From Pseudoduganella rivuli (lineage in GTDB: Bacteria > Pseudomonadota > Gammaproteobacteria > Burkholderiales > Burkholderiaceae_D): a DNA stretch of 64,000 nt. Every line of letters begins with the position of its first letter. Positions within the stretch are counted from its first letter, which is position 1. The stretch is taken from assembly GCF_009674485.1 (NCBI RefSeq), contig NZ_WKJJ01000018.1, forward strand, positions 153,985 through 217,984. Direction: 5' to 3'. The notes beneath the pieces were generated by a model, which was not told the DNA's origin, did no database searches, and worked only from the letters and a program-made list of their open reading frames with translations. Below are positions 33,957 through 43,185 of this stretch, piece by piece. A program made the position numbers and the translations under genes.

Positions 33957-35233
33957 ACACCCCTCCGTATCCGGTCAGCAATTTGCGCGCCCGCCGCGTC
34001 CCACGCCCGCGTGAACGCCGGCCGCATCAGGCGCCAGCCAATGATGCCTGCCACCAGCAAGGCGCCGGCCACCAGCCATGGTCCCGCGCTGTGCGTATCG
34101 ACCAGCACGCCGAACAGTTTTTTCTCCGTCCCGTTGATGGCTTCCTGCGTCGCGTGATACGCCAGCTCGATCGCCATCACCAGTCCCGCCACGCCCACCA
34201 GCACGGCCAGCATGATGCTCGCCAGCGGCGCGGCGATGCGGCCGAACTGGCCGAACTTCGCCACCCGCAGCAACAGCATCAGCAGCGAACCCAGTCCGCC
34301 CGGCGCAAAACGCACCAGCACCACGAAGAACAGGCCCAGATACAGTTGCCATGCCGCCGTATAGTCCGGCAACAGCACGGAAAACAGGATGCCCACCACG
34401 CCGCCCAGCAGCGGGCCGAAGAAGAAGCCGATGCCGCCAATGAACGTGAACAGCAGGATGCTGCCGGAGCGGATCGCGCTGACGTTTTCCGCACTGACGA
34501 TTTCAAAATTGATGGCCGACAGCCCGCCCGACACGCCGGCCACGAACGACGACAGGATCACGACCAGGTAGCGCACCCAGCGCGAATCGTAGCCGATGAA
34601 TTCCACCCGTTCCGGGTTGTCGCGCACGGCGTTGATGATGCGTCCCAGCGGCGTGTGCGTGTAGGCATAGGCCAGCACCGTGCACGCAAACAGCCAGCCC
34701 GCGATCAGGTAATACACTTGCACCTGCGGCCCGTAGCTGATGCCCAGCACCTGGCCGCCATACACGCGGTTGGTGGTCACGCCACCCTCGCCGCCAAAGA
34801 AGCCGGGGAACATCAGCGCACTGGCAAACACCAGCTCCACCAGCCCCAGCGTGATCATGGCAAACGTGGTGCCGGCCTTGCGCGTCGTGACGTAACCGAA
34901 CAGCACGCCAAAGCCCATGCCGGCGGCGCCGCCCACCAGCGGAATCACGGTGACCGGCACGCTGGCCTGGTTCATCGCATGGGCGGCGAAGAACGCGCCC
35001 AGGCCGGAATACACGGCGTGGCCGAACGACAACATGCCGCCCTGGCCCAGCAACATGTTGTAGGACAGGCCGAACAGCATGACCGTCCCCATTTGCGACA
35101 GCATGGTCAACCCGCTGCCCTTGTTGAAGATCATCGGCGCGGCCAGCAACACCAGCGCATAGGCGCTCCACAGCAGCCAGCGGCCCAGGTTCAGCGGCGC
35201 ATAGCGCAGCGTTTTGACAGTCGGTGCGTTCAT
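33953..35233 (-). CDS. livM: Liv-type ABC transporter permease
   Basis: A 426-residue inner-membrane permease with about ten helices and the typical block SYNMLLGQGGMLSFGHAVYSGLGAFFAAH. It has a longer C-terminus than usual, with two extra hydrophobic stretches after residue 330 (LASIMLAVLVGVAGLVMAIE and AGPWLVAGALLVAGIIGW). ATG 35233 overlaps the livH stop (ATGA) and follows GGGGAC, which rules out the longer upstream reading. Confidence 0.88.
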   Translation of the reverse strand: MNAPTVKTLRYAPLNLGRWLLWSAYALVLLAAPMIFNKGSGLTMLSQMGTVMLFGLSYNMLLGQGGMLSFGHAVYSGLGAFFAAHAMNQASVPVTVIPLVGGAAGMGFGVLFGYVTTRKAGTTFAMITLGLVELVFASALMFPGFFGGEGGVTTNRVYGGQVLGISYGPQVQVYYLIAGWLFACTVLAYAYTHTPLGRIINAVRDNPERVEFIGYDSRWVRYLVVILSSFVAGVSGGLSAINFEIVSAENVSAIRSGSILLFTFIGGIGFFFGPLLGGVVGILFSVLLPDYTAAWQLYLGLFFVVLVRFAPGGLGSLLMLLLRVAKFGQFGRIAAPLASIMLAVLVGVAGLVMAIELAYHATQEAINGTEKKLFGVLVDTHSAGPWLVAGALLVAGIIGWRLMRPAFTRAWDAAGAQIADRIRRGV

Positions 35234-36168
35234 TCGCGTGTCCCCAATAAACCTTTCGGCCGGAAAATCAGCATCAGGACCAGCAGCAGGTACGGCAGGA
35301 TCGCCGCGGTCTGGGCGATCGTGATCTTCAGCAAGGCATGGTCCGGTGCGATGAACGCCACACCCAGCGCCGCCAGCAAGCCGCCCAGCGTATGGTCCAG
35401 CGCGACAGCCGCCGTCTGCATCACGCCGATCAGCAGCGAGGCGATGAACGCCCCCGCCAGTGAACCCATGCCGCCCACCACGACGACAACAAAGATGATG
35501 CTGCCGACGGTGGCCGCCATCGCCGGCTCGGTGACGAACATCTGCCCGCCAATCACGCCGGCCAGCCCGGCCAGCGCACTGCCGCCGCCAAACACCCACA
35601 TGAAGATGCGGGGAACGTTATGCCCCAGCGCTTCAGCCGCGTCCGGATGCGTCAGCGCCGCCTGGATCACGAGGCCGATGCGGGTGCGCGTCAACAGCAG
35701 CCAGGTGCCGGCCAGCATGGCCAGCGCCACCGCCATCATGAAGGCGCGGTATTTCGGGAAGCTGGTGGAAAACAGCGTAAACAGCGGGCCGTCCAGCGCG
35801 GCCGGCAGCGGGTAGCGCACGGCCGTGCGTCCCCACACCAGCTGCACCAGTTCCACCGCCAGGTAAGACAGGCCGAACGTGAACAGCAATTCCGGGATGT
35901 GGCCGTATTTGTGCAGCGGCCGCAGGCCGTAGCGTTCGACCAGCGCGCCCAGCATGCCGACGGCCAGTGGCGCCAGCACCAGCGCCGGCCAGAAACCGAT
36001 GCGGCTGGCGATGGTGTAGGCGATGTAGGCGCCCAGCATGTAAAAGCTGGCGTGGGCAAAGTTCAGTACGCCCATCATGCTGAAGATCAGCGTCAGGCCG
36101 GACGACAGCATGAACAGCAGCAAGCCATAGCTGATGCCGTTCAACAGGGTGAAAAGAGTGAATTCCAT
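35230..36168 (-). CDS. livH: Liv-type ABC transporter permease
   Basis: A 312-residue permease with around eight helices. The N-terminus LLNGISYGLLLFMLSSGLTLIFSMMG and the region NFAHASFYMLGAYIAYTIA are typical of LivH. ATG 36168 is preferred to TTG 36186 because GCGGAA precedes it. Two stable hairpins separate it from livK. Confidence 0.9.
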   Translation of the reverse strand: MEFTLFTLLNGISYGLLLFMLSSGLTLIFSMMGVLNFAHASFYMLGAYIAYTIASRIGFWPALVLAPLAVGMLGALVERYGLRPLHKYGHIPELLFTFGLSYLAVELVQLVWGRTAVRYPLPAALDGPLFTLFSTSFPKYRAFMMAVALAMLAGTWLLLTRTRIGLVIQAALTHPDAAEALGHNVPRIFMWVFGGGSALAGLAGVIGGQMFVTEPAMAATVGSIIFVVVVVGGMGSLAGAFIASLLIGVMQTAAVALDHTLGGLLAALGVAFIAPDHALLKITIAQTAAILPYLLLVLMLIFRPKGLLGTRE

Positions 36169-36194
36169 GATTTCCGCAAGCGTCAAGGGGGACG

Positions 36195-36240
36195 CCGTTC
36201 CCGCGCGGGCGGGAACGGTGGTGCGGGCGGCGGACCGCCC
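36195..36240 (-). terminator. Tandem hairpins between livK and livH
   Basis: CCGTTCCCGC/GCGGGAACGG (36195-36218, four-base loop) and GGGCGG/CCGCCC (36225-36240, four-base loop) form two stems with no T tract. Such structures often protect the binding-protein mRNA end or reduce read-through into permease genes. Confidence 0.5.
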
Positions 36241-36268
36241 AAACTGTCAAGGCACCGACTGGACGACG

Positions 36269-37504
36269 TCAGGCGCCCGGACGCTTCATCTGGCACGACG
36301 TCGGCTGGCCGGCCACATAGGCGTCGATCTTCTTGTCCATGCGCCAGCCATACCCGGTGTTTTCCTGGTCGTACTTGATGTCCTTGCCATTGGTCTTGGT
36401 CCATGTACCGATATACAGGTTTTGCTGCAACTGGTGGTCGGACTTCTGCATCATGACCTGTCCGTTGAGCGCGGGCGCTTTCATGCCTTCCAGCGCGAAC
36501 GCGACTTTCACGGGGTCGGCGGTCTTTATGGTTTTCACCGCCTGGGACAGCATCAGGATGATGGCGTGGGTTTGCGCCGCGTAATAATCATCGTTGTACT
36601 TGGCTTTGAACGCTTCCACCACGTCCTTGCCATTGAACGTTTCGTTGTTCGCCATCCAGTTGCCGATGATCTTGGTGCGCTCGGCGCCGGCCGCGCCCAT
36701 GGCGCTCGGCACGCCCGTCGTGATGCCGTAATACGTATAGAAATTCGCCTTCAGATCCGCATCCTTGGCGGCGCGGATCAACAGCGCCAGGTCGGCGCCC
36801 CAGTTGCCGGTAATGACGCTGTCTGCGCCCGACGCCTTGATTTTCGCGATATACGGCGAAAAATCCTTGACCTGCCCAATCGGATGCAGATCGTCGCCGG
36901 CGATTTTCACGTCGGGACGCTTGCGGGCCAGGTATTCCTTGGCGGCACGGCTGACGGCGCGGCCGAACGCATAATCCTGGCCGATGATGTAGACCGACTT
37001 GATGTTTTTGTCCGGCGCCATGTAGCTGGTCAGCGCTTCCATTTTCATGTCGGAGTTCGCATCGAAGCGGAAGTGCCAGAAGCTGCACTTGGCGTTGGTC
37101 ATGTCCGGGTCGACCGCCGCGTAATTGAGGTAGACGATTTCCTTGCCGGGGTTGCGCTCGTTGTGCTTGTTGATGGCGTCCAGCAGCGCCAGCCCGACGC
37201 CGGAGCCATTGCCCTGCGTGATATAGCGGTAACCCTGGTCGATCACGGTTTTCAGCTGGGTCAGCGATTCCTGCGGGCTGGCCTTGTTATCGAAGCCCAC
37301 CACTTCGATGGTGTTGCCTTCGCCGGCCCATTTGCCCTTGCTGGCCATGTCGGCGATCAGTTGGAAGCTTTTCAGCTGGTTTTGCCCGACCGGCGCGAAC
37401 GGGCCGGACAGCGGGTCGATAAAGGCGATTTTCACGTGTTCCGCACTGGCGGCGGCGCTGAACAAAGCGAGGCTGGCTGCAACTGCTAAGGTGCTGCGTT
37501 TCAT
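36269..37504 (-). CDS. livK: Liv-type periplasmic substrate-binding protein
   Basis: A 411-residue binding protein with a signal peptide (LAVAASLALFSAAASAEH) and a type I periplasmic-binding fold (VKIAFIDPLSGPFAPVGQNQL, VYIIGQDYAFGRAVSRAAK). It is longer than amino-acid-specific LivK proteins, and members of this group often bind organic acids or amides. The acyl-CoA ligase gene 63 bases upstream hints at a carboxylic acid ligand. GGAGGAG precedes the start. Confidence 0.88.
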   Translation of the reverse strand: MKRSTLAVAASLALFSAAASAEHVKIAFIDPLSGPFAPVGQNQLKSFQLIADMASKGKWAGEGNTIEVVGFDNKASPQESLTQLKTVIDQGYRYITQGNGSGVGLALLDAINKHNERNPGKEIVYLNYAAVDPDMTNAKCSFWHFRFDANSDMKMEALTSYMAPDKNIKSVYIIGQDYAFGRAVSRAAKEYLARKRPDVKIAGDDLHPIGQVKDFSPYIAKIKASGADSVITGNWGADLALLIRAAKDADLKANFYTYYGITTGVPSAMGAAGAERTKIIGNWMANNETFNGKDVVEAFKAKYNDDYYAAQTHAIILMLSQAVKTIKTADPVKVAFALEGMKAPALNGQVMMQKSDHQLQQNLYIGTWTKTNGKDIKYDQENTGYGWRMDKKIDAYVAGQPTSCQMKRPGA

Positions 37505-37567
37505 GTCTCCTCCTGTTTTATTATGGCCGCCCCGGCGAGATTGCCGGCGCGGCTTACCGCGTATCGC

Positions 37568-39208
37568 TTACAACGTGGGCAGCTGGTGGTCCTTATAAAT
37601 ATCCCGCAGTTTGTTTTTCTGGACTTTACCGGTGCCGCCCAGCGGCAGCGCGTCGGTAAAGACCACGTCGTCCGGCAGCCACCATTTGGCGATCTTGCCT
37701 TCGTAGAACTTCAGCAATTCCTCGCGTGTCACCGCCATGCCGGGACGCGTCACCACCACCAGCAACGGCCGTTCATCCCATTTCGGGTGGTGCACGCCAA
37801 TGCACGCGGCCTGCATCACGGCCGGATGCGAGACGGCGATATTTTCCAGGTCGATGGTGCCGATCCACTCGCCGCCCGACTTGATGACGTCCTTGCTGCG
37901 GTCGGTGATCTGCATGTAGCCGTCTTCATCGATGGTGGCCACGTCGCCGGTCGGGAACCAGCCATCGCGCAGCGGATCGCCGCCCTCGTCCTTGAAGTAG
38001 GCGCGGATGATCCACGGCCCCTTGACCAGCAAATGGCCGTACGACTTGCCATCCCACGGCAATTCCTTGCCATCGTCGTCGACGATTTTCATGTCGACGC
38101 CATACACGGCGTGGCCCTGCTTTTGCAGGATGCGGCGCTGTTCTTCCTCCGGCAACGCCAGGTGCTTCCCTTGCAGGATGCACGTGGTGCCCAGCGGCGA
38201 CATTTCCGTCATGCCCCACGCGTGGATGACTTCCACGTTGAACTGGTCCATCAGCGTATTCATCATGGCGGGCGGACAAGCCGAACCACCGATCACCGTG
38301 CGGCGGAACGTGGAAAATTTCAAGCCGTTTTGCAGCGCGTGGTTGATCAGCCCCAGCCACACGGTCGGCACACCGGCCGAGAACGTGACTTGTTCCGATT
38401 CGAACAAGTCATACAGCGATTTGCCGTCCAGCGCGGCGCCGGGGAACACGAGTTTCGCGCCATTGAGCGGCACCGAATACGGCAAGCCCCACGCATTGAC
38501 GTGGAACATCGGCACCACCGGCAGCACCGTGTCGCGCGCCGACACGTTCAGCGCCGACGGCATGGCCGACGCGTAGGCGTGCAGCACAGTGGAGCGGTGC
38601 GAATACAGCGCGCCTTTCGGGTTGCCCGTGGTACCGGACGTGTAGCACAGCGTGCACGCCGCGTTTTCATCGAATTGCGGCCACGTGTACTCGTCGCTGT
38701 GCGCATCGATCAAGTCTTCGTAGCTGCGCAAGTCCGGGATTTTTGTTTCGGCCGGCATGCGGTCGCGGTCGGCCATCAAGACATAGGTGCGGATGGTTTT
38801 GCAGTGCGGCGCAATCGCTTCCACCAGCGGCAAAAACGTCAGGTCGAACAGCAATACCTGGTCTTCCGCATGGTTGGTGATGTAGGCCACCTGTTCCGGA
38901 TGCAAGCGGGGATTGATTGTGTGCAGCACGGCGCCGGAGCCGGACACCGCGTAATACGCTTCCAAATGACGGTAGCCGTTCCAGGCCAGCGTGGCGACCC
39001 GGTCGCCCATCGTGACGCCCAACCCTTGCAAGGCATTGGCCAGGCGCTTGGCGCGCCGGTGGCAATCGCGATAAGTGTAGCGGTGCAAGTCGCCTTCCAC
39101 GCGGCGCGAGACAATTTCACTGTTGCTGAAATGCCGTGCCGCAAATTCGATAATGCCCGAGACCAACAAGGGCTGATTCATCATCTGTCCCATCAGGGGT
39201 GGCGCCAT
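37568..39208 (-). CDS. Acyl-CoA synthetase (long/medium-chain fatty acid-CoA ligase-like)
   Basis: A 546-residue AMP-forming ligase that activates a carboxylic acid with ATP and CoA. Seen are the P-loop-like motif CYTSGTTGNPKGALYSHRS, the gate region PMFHVNAWGLPY, the A5-like motif HAWGMTEMSPLG, DGWFPTGDVATID, and the final lysine in GGTGKVQKNKL. It is followed by livKHMGF on the same strand, so transport and activation of the same acid is likely. AAGGAG precedes the start. Promoter and operator are at 39237-39266. Confidence 0.88.
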   Translation of the reverse strand: MAPPLMGQMMNQPLLVSGIIEFAARHFSNSEIVSRRVEGDLHRYTYRDCHRRAKRLANALQGLGVTMGDRVATLAWNGYRHLEAYYAVSGSGAVLHTINPRLHPEQVAYITNHAEDQVLLFDLTFLPLVEAIAPHCKTIRTYVLMADRDRMPAETKIPDLRSYEDLIDAHSDEYTWPQFDENAACTLCYTSGTTGNPKGALYSHRSTVLHAYASAMPSALNVSARDTVLPVVPMFHVNAWGLPYSVPLNGAKLVFPGAALDGKSLYDLFESEQVTFSAGVPTVWLGLINHALQNGLKFSTFRRTVIGGSACPPAMMNTLMDQFNVEVIHAWGMTEMSPLGTTCILQGKHLALPEEEQRRILQKQGHAVYGVDMKIVDDDGKELPWDGKSYGHLLVKGPWIIRAYFKDEGGDPLRDGWFPTGDVATIDEDGYMQITDRSKDVIKSGGEWIGTIDLENIAVSHPAVMQAACIGVHHPKWDERPLLVVVTRPGMAVTREELLKFYEGKIAKWWLPDDVVFTDALPLGGTGKVQKNKLRDIYKDHQLPTL

Positions 39209-39236
39209 CTTGTCTCCTTATGATTTTTGTAAGGCC

Positions 39237-39266
39237 ATTTTCGAACGCGCGTGCTATTTTCGTCAA
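39237..39266 (-). promoter_or_regulatory. Promoter of acyl-CoA ligase-liv genes with operator in the spacer
   Basis: Minus strand: -35 TTGACG (39261-39266), 18-bp spacer, -10 GAAAAT (39237-39242). The element CGAACGCGCGTGCTATTTT (plus-strand reading, 39242-39260) fills the spacer, a good position for a repressor. The same element lies at the fadB promoter. Confidence 0.55.
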
Positions 39267-39416
39267 ACTTTTTTGATGCTGCACCGCACCAAAGTGGCCG
39301 GAATCAAACAGTGGTTACTGGTTGTAACAGCAATAGTAATCCCGCACGTGCCCCGCCTAGAATCCGCCTAAGCTAAAATCAGAGAAATCCTATCCGTTTT
39401 CTACACTGGAATCGCC

Positions 39417-40895
39417 ATTAAACAACTACCCCTGCAGCATTCGTTCGCGAGCCTGCCTCCTGATTTTTATACCCGATTGATGCCGACGCCGTTACCGCAG
39501 CCTTACCTGGTTGCCGCGTCGGCCGACGCCGCCGCGCTGATCGGCCTCGACGAAGCCGCGCTGGCCGAACAAAGCGCCCTCGATATCCTGGCCGGCAATG
39601 CCATCCCCGACCAGGCGCAACCGCTGTCCGCCGTGTATTCCGGCCACCAGTTCGGCGTCTGGGCCGGGCAACTGGGCGACGGCCGCGCGATCTTGCTGGG
39701 CGAAGTGCCGACCTCCGCCGGCCCGATTGAATTGCAATTGAAAGGCGCGGGACTGACGCCCTATTCCCGCATGGGCGACGGCCGCGCCGTGCTGCGCTCG
39801 TCGATCCGCGAATTTTTGTGCTCGGAAGCCATGGCGGCGCTCGGCATTCCCACGTCGCGCGCGCTGGCCGTGGCCGGGTCCGACCAGGGCGTGGTACGTG
39901 AAACCATGGAAACGTCGGCCGTCGTGCTGCGCATGGCGCCCACGTTCATCCGTTTCGGCTCGTTTGAACACTGGTTTTACCGCAACCAGCCGGAGCAATT
40001 GAAAACCCTGGCCGATTACGTGATCGCCCGCTTTTACCCGGCCTTGCAGGACAGCGCCAACCCGTATGCGGCGCTGCTGGAAACCGTCACGCGCCGCACG
40101 GCGGAATTGATCGCGCACTGGCAAGCCGTGGGCTTCATGCATGGCGTGATGAACACGGACAATATGTCGATCCTGGGCGAGACCATCGATTACGGTCCGT
40201 TCGGCTTCATGGAAGCGTTCGACAGCAACCACATCTGCAACCACAGCGACCACCAGGGCCGTTATTCCTACGGCAACCAGCCGCAGATCGGCCACTGGAA
40301 TTGCTACGCGCTGGGCCAGGCGCTGCTGCCGCTGATCGGCGACGTGGAAACCACGCAGGCGGCGCTGGATGTCTACCAGCCCGCGTTTGCCGCGAAAATC
40401 GATGCGCTGCTGCGCGCCAAACTGGGGCTCGCGACGGCGCAGGACGCCGACCGCGACTTGCTCGACGCCATGTTCGGCATGCTGCACGATAACCGCCCCG
40501 ACTTCACGCTGTTCTTCCGCCGCCTGGGCAACCTGCAACTGGCCGCGGACACCAGCCTGGAAGGCAACGCCCATCCCGACGCCCCACTGCGCGATTTGTT
40601 CATCGACCGCGCCGCGTTCGATGCCTGGGCGCTGCGTTATCGTGCGCGCCTGCGGCAGGAGAACAGCATAGACTCGGTGCGCAAAGCCGCCATGGATGCG
40701 GTAAACCCGAAATACGTGCTGCGTAATTACCTGGCGCAAGTGGCCATTGAAAAAGCCCAGCAAAAAGACTTTACTGAAGTGGCGCGGTTGCTGACAGTTT
40801 TGCGGCGCCCGTACGACGAACAGCCGGAACATGAAGCCTATGCGGCGCTGCCGCCGGACTGGGCTTCCCGTCTCGAAGTCAGCTGCTCATCCTGA
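39417..40895 (+). CDS. selO: Protein adenylyltransferase SelO, probable ATT start
   Basis: SelO (YdiU, UPF0061) is a pseudokinase-fold enzyme that attaches AMP to proteins, linked to redox stress. Typical blocks are YSGHQFGVWAGQLGDGRA, LKGAGLTPYSRMGDGRAVLR, MNTDNMSIL and DYGPFGFME. Homology starts upstream of the first ATG or TTG: the DNA reads LPLQHSFASLPPDFYTRLMP, as at family N-termini. The only plausible start before it is ATT 39417, with GGAA six bases ahead; the frame is closed by TAA at 39369. Counting from ATT gives 492 residues. msrB follows nine bases later. Confidence 0.85.
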   Translation: MKQLPLQHSFASLPPDFYTRLMPTPLPQPYLVAASADAAALIGLDEAALAEQSALDILAGNAIPDQAQPLSAVYSGHQFGVWAGQLGDGRAILLGEVPTSAGPIELQLKGAGLTPYSRMGDGRAVLRSSIREFLCSEAMAALGIPTSRALAVAGSDQGVVRETMETSAVVLRMAPTFIRFGSFEHWFYRNQPEQLKTLADYVIARFYPALQDSANPYAALLETVTRRTAELIAHWQAVGFMHGVMNTDNMSILGETIDYGPFGFMEAFDSNHICNHSDHQGRYSYGNQPQIGHWNCYALGQALLPLIGDVETTQAALDVYQPAFAAKIDALLRAKLGLATAQDADRDLLDAMFGMLHDNRPDFTLFFRRLGNLQLAADTSLEGNAHPDAPLRDLFIDRAAFDAWALRYRARLRQENSIDSVRKAAMDAVNPKYVLRNYLAQVAIEKAQQKDFTEVARLLTVLRRPYDEQPEHEAYAALPPDWASRLEVSCSS

Positions 40896-40904
40896 GGAAT
40901 CACC

Positions 40905-41306
40905 ATGAACGATAAAGTAGAGAAAACCGACGCCGAATGGCGCGCCATGCTGGACCCGATGCAGTACCAGGTCACCCGCCATGCGGCCACCGAACGCGCC
41001 TTCACGGGTCAATACTGGGACCACTACGCGCACGGTATTTATACCTGCGTATGCTGCGGCACACCGCTGTTCGCCTCCGACGCGAAGTTCGATTCCGGCT
41101 GTGGCTGGCCCAGCTATTTTGAGCCCCTGAATCCTGCCAATGTCATCGAAGTGGTGGACCGTTCCCATGGTATGCTGCGCACCGAAATCATTTGCGCCGT
41201 GTGCGACGCCCACCTCGGCCATGTTTTCCCGGACGGCCCGCCGCCGACCGGCTTGCGTTACTGCATCAATTCGGCGTCGCTGCGCTTTGATCCACAAGAT
41301 GAATAA
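40905..41306 (+). CDS. msrB: Peptide-methionine (R)-S-oxide reductase
   Basis: MsrB reduces methionine R-sulfoxide in proteins. The 133 residues have the zinc cysteines 48/51 and 97/100, catalytic Cys120 in RYCINSAS and the probable resolving Cys66 in DSGCGWPSY. It has no signal peptide, so it acts in the cytoplasm. It directly follows selO, another redox-stress gene. Confidence 0.95.
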   Translation: MNDKVEKTDAEWRAMLDPMQYQVTRHAATERAFTGQYWDHYAHGIYTCVCCGTPLFASDAKFDSGCGWPSYFEPLNPANVIEVVDRSHGMLRTEIICAVCDAHLGHVFPDGPPPTGLRYCINSASLRFDPQDE

Positions 41307-41315
41307 AGAAGTTTC

Positions 41316-41951
41316 ATGAAAAAGATACTGTTCGATTTTTTCCCGCTGCTGGTATTTTTTGGCTGCTATAAATATGGCGGCATGCACGCCGACGCCACGG
41401 CGGCGCTGGTCAATGCCCACCTGTCCGGCGTGATGGCGGGCGGCACCGCCACGGCCGAACAGGCGCCGATGGTGCTGGCCACTATCGCGGGCATGCTGGC
41501 CAACGCGGGACAAATCGTTTATTTACTGGCACGCGGCCGCAAAGTCGACTTCATGCTGTGGCTGTCGCTGTTCTTCTTCGTCGTGTTTGGCGGCCTGACC
41601 ATTTACTTCCATGACGAAATCTTTATCAAATGGAAGCCCACGCTGATTTACTGGTGCTTCGGTGTCGGCCTGCTGGGCGCGCGCTACCTGTTCAACCGCA
41701 ATGCGATCCGCCAGACCATGGGCGCGCAACTGGAATTGCCGGACGACGTGTGGGAACGCCTGAACCTGATGTGGACCGCGTTCTTTATCAGCCTGGGTTT
41801 CATCAACCTGTTTGTCGCGTTTGTGCTGTTCAAGGGCGATACCCCGTCGTGGGTCAGCTTTAAGGCATTTGGCGCGACGGCGCTCACCTTTGTATTTATC
41901 GTGGGCCAGACTTTTTACCTCGCTAAATACATTAAGGATGAGGAAGCATAA
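41316..41951 (+). CDS. yciB: Septation protein A / YciB-family membrane protein
   Basis: A 211-residue inner-membrane protein with five or six helices and the N-terminal family block MKKILFDFFPLLVFFGCYKY. YciB takes part in cell division and envelope integrity. There is a slightly long loop near residues 25-50. Its stop overlaps the bolA start by one base (TAATG). Confidence 0.93.
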   Translation: MKKILFDFFPLLVFFGCYKYGGMHADATAALVNAHLSGVMAGGTATAEQAPMVLATIAGMLANAGQIVYLLARGRKVDFMLWLSLFFFVVFGGLTIYFHDEIFIKWKPTLIYWCFGVGLLGARYLFNRNAIRQTMGAQLELPDDVWERLNLMWTAFFISLGFINLFVAFVLFKGDTPSWVSFKAFGATALTFVFIVGQTFYLAKYIKDEEA

Positions 41952-42232
41952 TGGAAACCCGTATTGATACGCGCATGGAGCGCATCGAACAGCGCTTGCG
42001 CGCCGCATTGGAACCTGTGGAAATGACGCTGGAAGATGAATCCGCATTGCACGCGGGCCATGCCGGCGCCGCTTCCGGTGGCGGCCATTACCAACTGCGC
42101 ATCGTTTCTTCTAAATTTGAAGGTTTGAAACTCGTCATGCGACATCGTCTCGTGTATGATTCCGTGCACGATATGATGCGCGGAGAAATCCATGCATTGG
42201 CCATTACCGCATTGGCACCGTCAGAAGTATGA
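41951..42232 (+). CDS. bolA: BolA-family protein
   Basis: A 93-residue BolA/IbaG-like protein with RMERIEQRLRAALEP at the start, FEGLKLVMRHRLVYDSVHDMM in the middle and HALAITALAPSE at the end. BolA proteins work with monothiol glutaredoxins in Fe-S handling and affect morphology. It is coupled to yciB. Confidence 0.92.
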   Translation: METRIDTRMERIEQRLRAALEPVEMTLEDESALHAGHAGAASGGGHYQLRIVSSKFEGLKLVMRHRLVYDSVHDMMRGEIHALAITALAPSEV

Positions 42233-42324
42233 AACCATGCGGCGATTTGGATAGAACCGACATCTGCGATCACCTTTCCTCACCGCCGCTTTTTCAAGAA
42301 CTTTACCCCTTAGGATTTGAAACA

Positions 42325-43104
42325 ATGAATTTGAAGCCAGCCCGTTTGCTGATCGCACTTATCGCCGTGGTTGCGGCGCCTGCGTTTGCTCAAAATGTTG
42401 CGGTCGTCAATGGCAAAGCCATTCCGTCGTCGCGCCTGGAATCCATGGTCAAGCAAGTGGTCGCCCAAGGCCGTGACCAGGATTCGCCAAAACTGCGCGA
42501 TGCGATCAAGAAGCAATTGATCGGCCAGGAAGTGCTGGTGCAGGAAGCCGCCAAGCAAGGCTACGACAAGAATGCCGAAGTCAAGGCAGCGCTGGAAGAT
42601 GCCCGTCAGCAAATCCTCGTCAACGCGCTGGTGATGGACTACGTCAAGAAGCACCAGGTGACGGACGCTGAAATCAAGGCGGAATACGATGCCTTCGTCG
42701 CGCAGAACGGCGGCAAGCAATACCACCTGCGTCACATCGTGACGGAAACCGCGGCCGATGCGGACGCCGTGATCGCCAAGCTGAAAGGTGGCGCCAAGTT
42801 TGAAGACCTGGCAAAAACCTCGAAAGACACCGGCACCGCTGCCAACGGCGGCGACCTGGATTGGGTGAATCCTAAATCCGTACCGAAACAATTCGCTGAC
42901 GCATTCGTCGGCCTGAATAAAGGCCAGGTCACGGAAAAAGCCGTGCAAACCCCGAATGGTTTCCACGTGATCAAAGTCGACGAAGTACGCGACGCCACCT
43001 TGCCATCGATGGAAGAACTGAAGCCACAAGTGGCTAACGAAGTGGCACGCAAGAAAGTTATGGCTTACCAGGATGAACTGGTAAAGAAAGCCAAAGTTCA
43101 GTAA
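42325..43104 (+). CDS. Parvulin-type peptidyl-prolyl isomerase, periplasmic, copy 1
   Basis: A 259-residue protein with a signal peptide (LLIALIAVVAAPAFAQ), a SurA-like N-terminal helical part and a parvulin domain at about 130-230 (YHLRHIVTETAADADAVIAKLKGGAKFEDLA, then GGDLDWV and GFHVIKVDEVRD). It probably aids folding of exported proteins. A close paralogue follows after a terminator. ATG 42325 is chosen because the signal peptide starts there. Confidence 0.9.
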   Translation: MNLKPARLLIALIAVVAAPAFAQNVAVVNGKAIPSSRLESMVKQVVAQGRDQDSPKLRDAIKKQLIGQEVLVQEAAKQGYDKNAEVKAALEDARQQILVNALVMDYVKKHQVTDAEIKAEYDAFVAQNGGKQYHLRHIVTETAADADAVIAKLKGGAKFEDLAKTSKDTGTAANGGDLDWVNPKSVPKQFADAFVGLNKGQVTEKAVQTPNGFHVIKVDEVRDATLPSMEELKPQVANEVARKKVMAYQDELVKKAKVQ

Positions 43105-43120
43105 TTATCTGAGCCATTAT

Positions 43121-43146
43121 AAAGGCGCCCCGCGGGGCGCTTTTAT
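43121..43146 (+). terminator. Terminator after parvulin copy 1
   Basis: A seven-base-pair GC stem (GCGCCCC 43125-43131, GGGGCGC 43134-43140), extended by the flanking A and T runs, then TTTTAT. A strong intrinsic terminator. Confidence 0.8.
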
Positions 43147-43185
43147 ATTGCCGCTTGTATTGAAGATTGAATAGTGAGACACATA

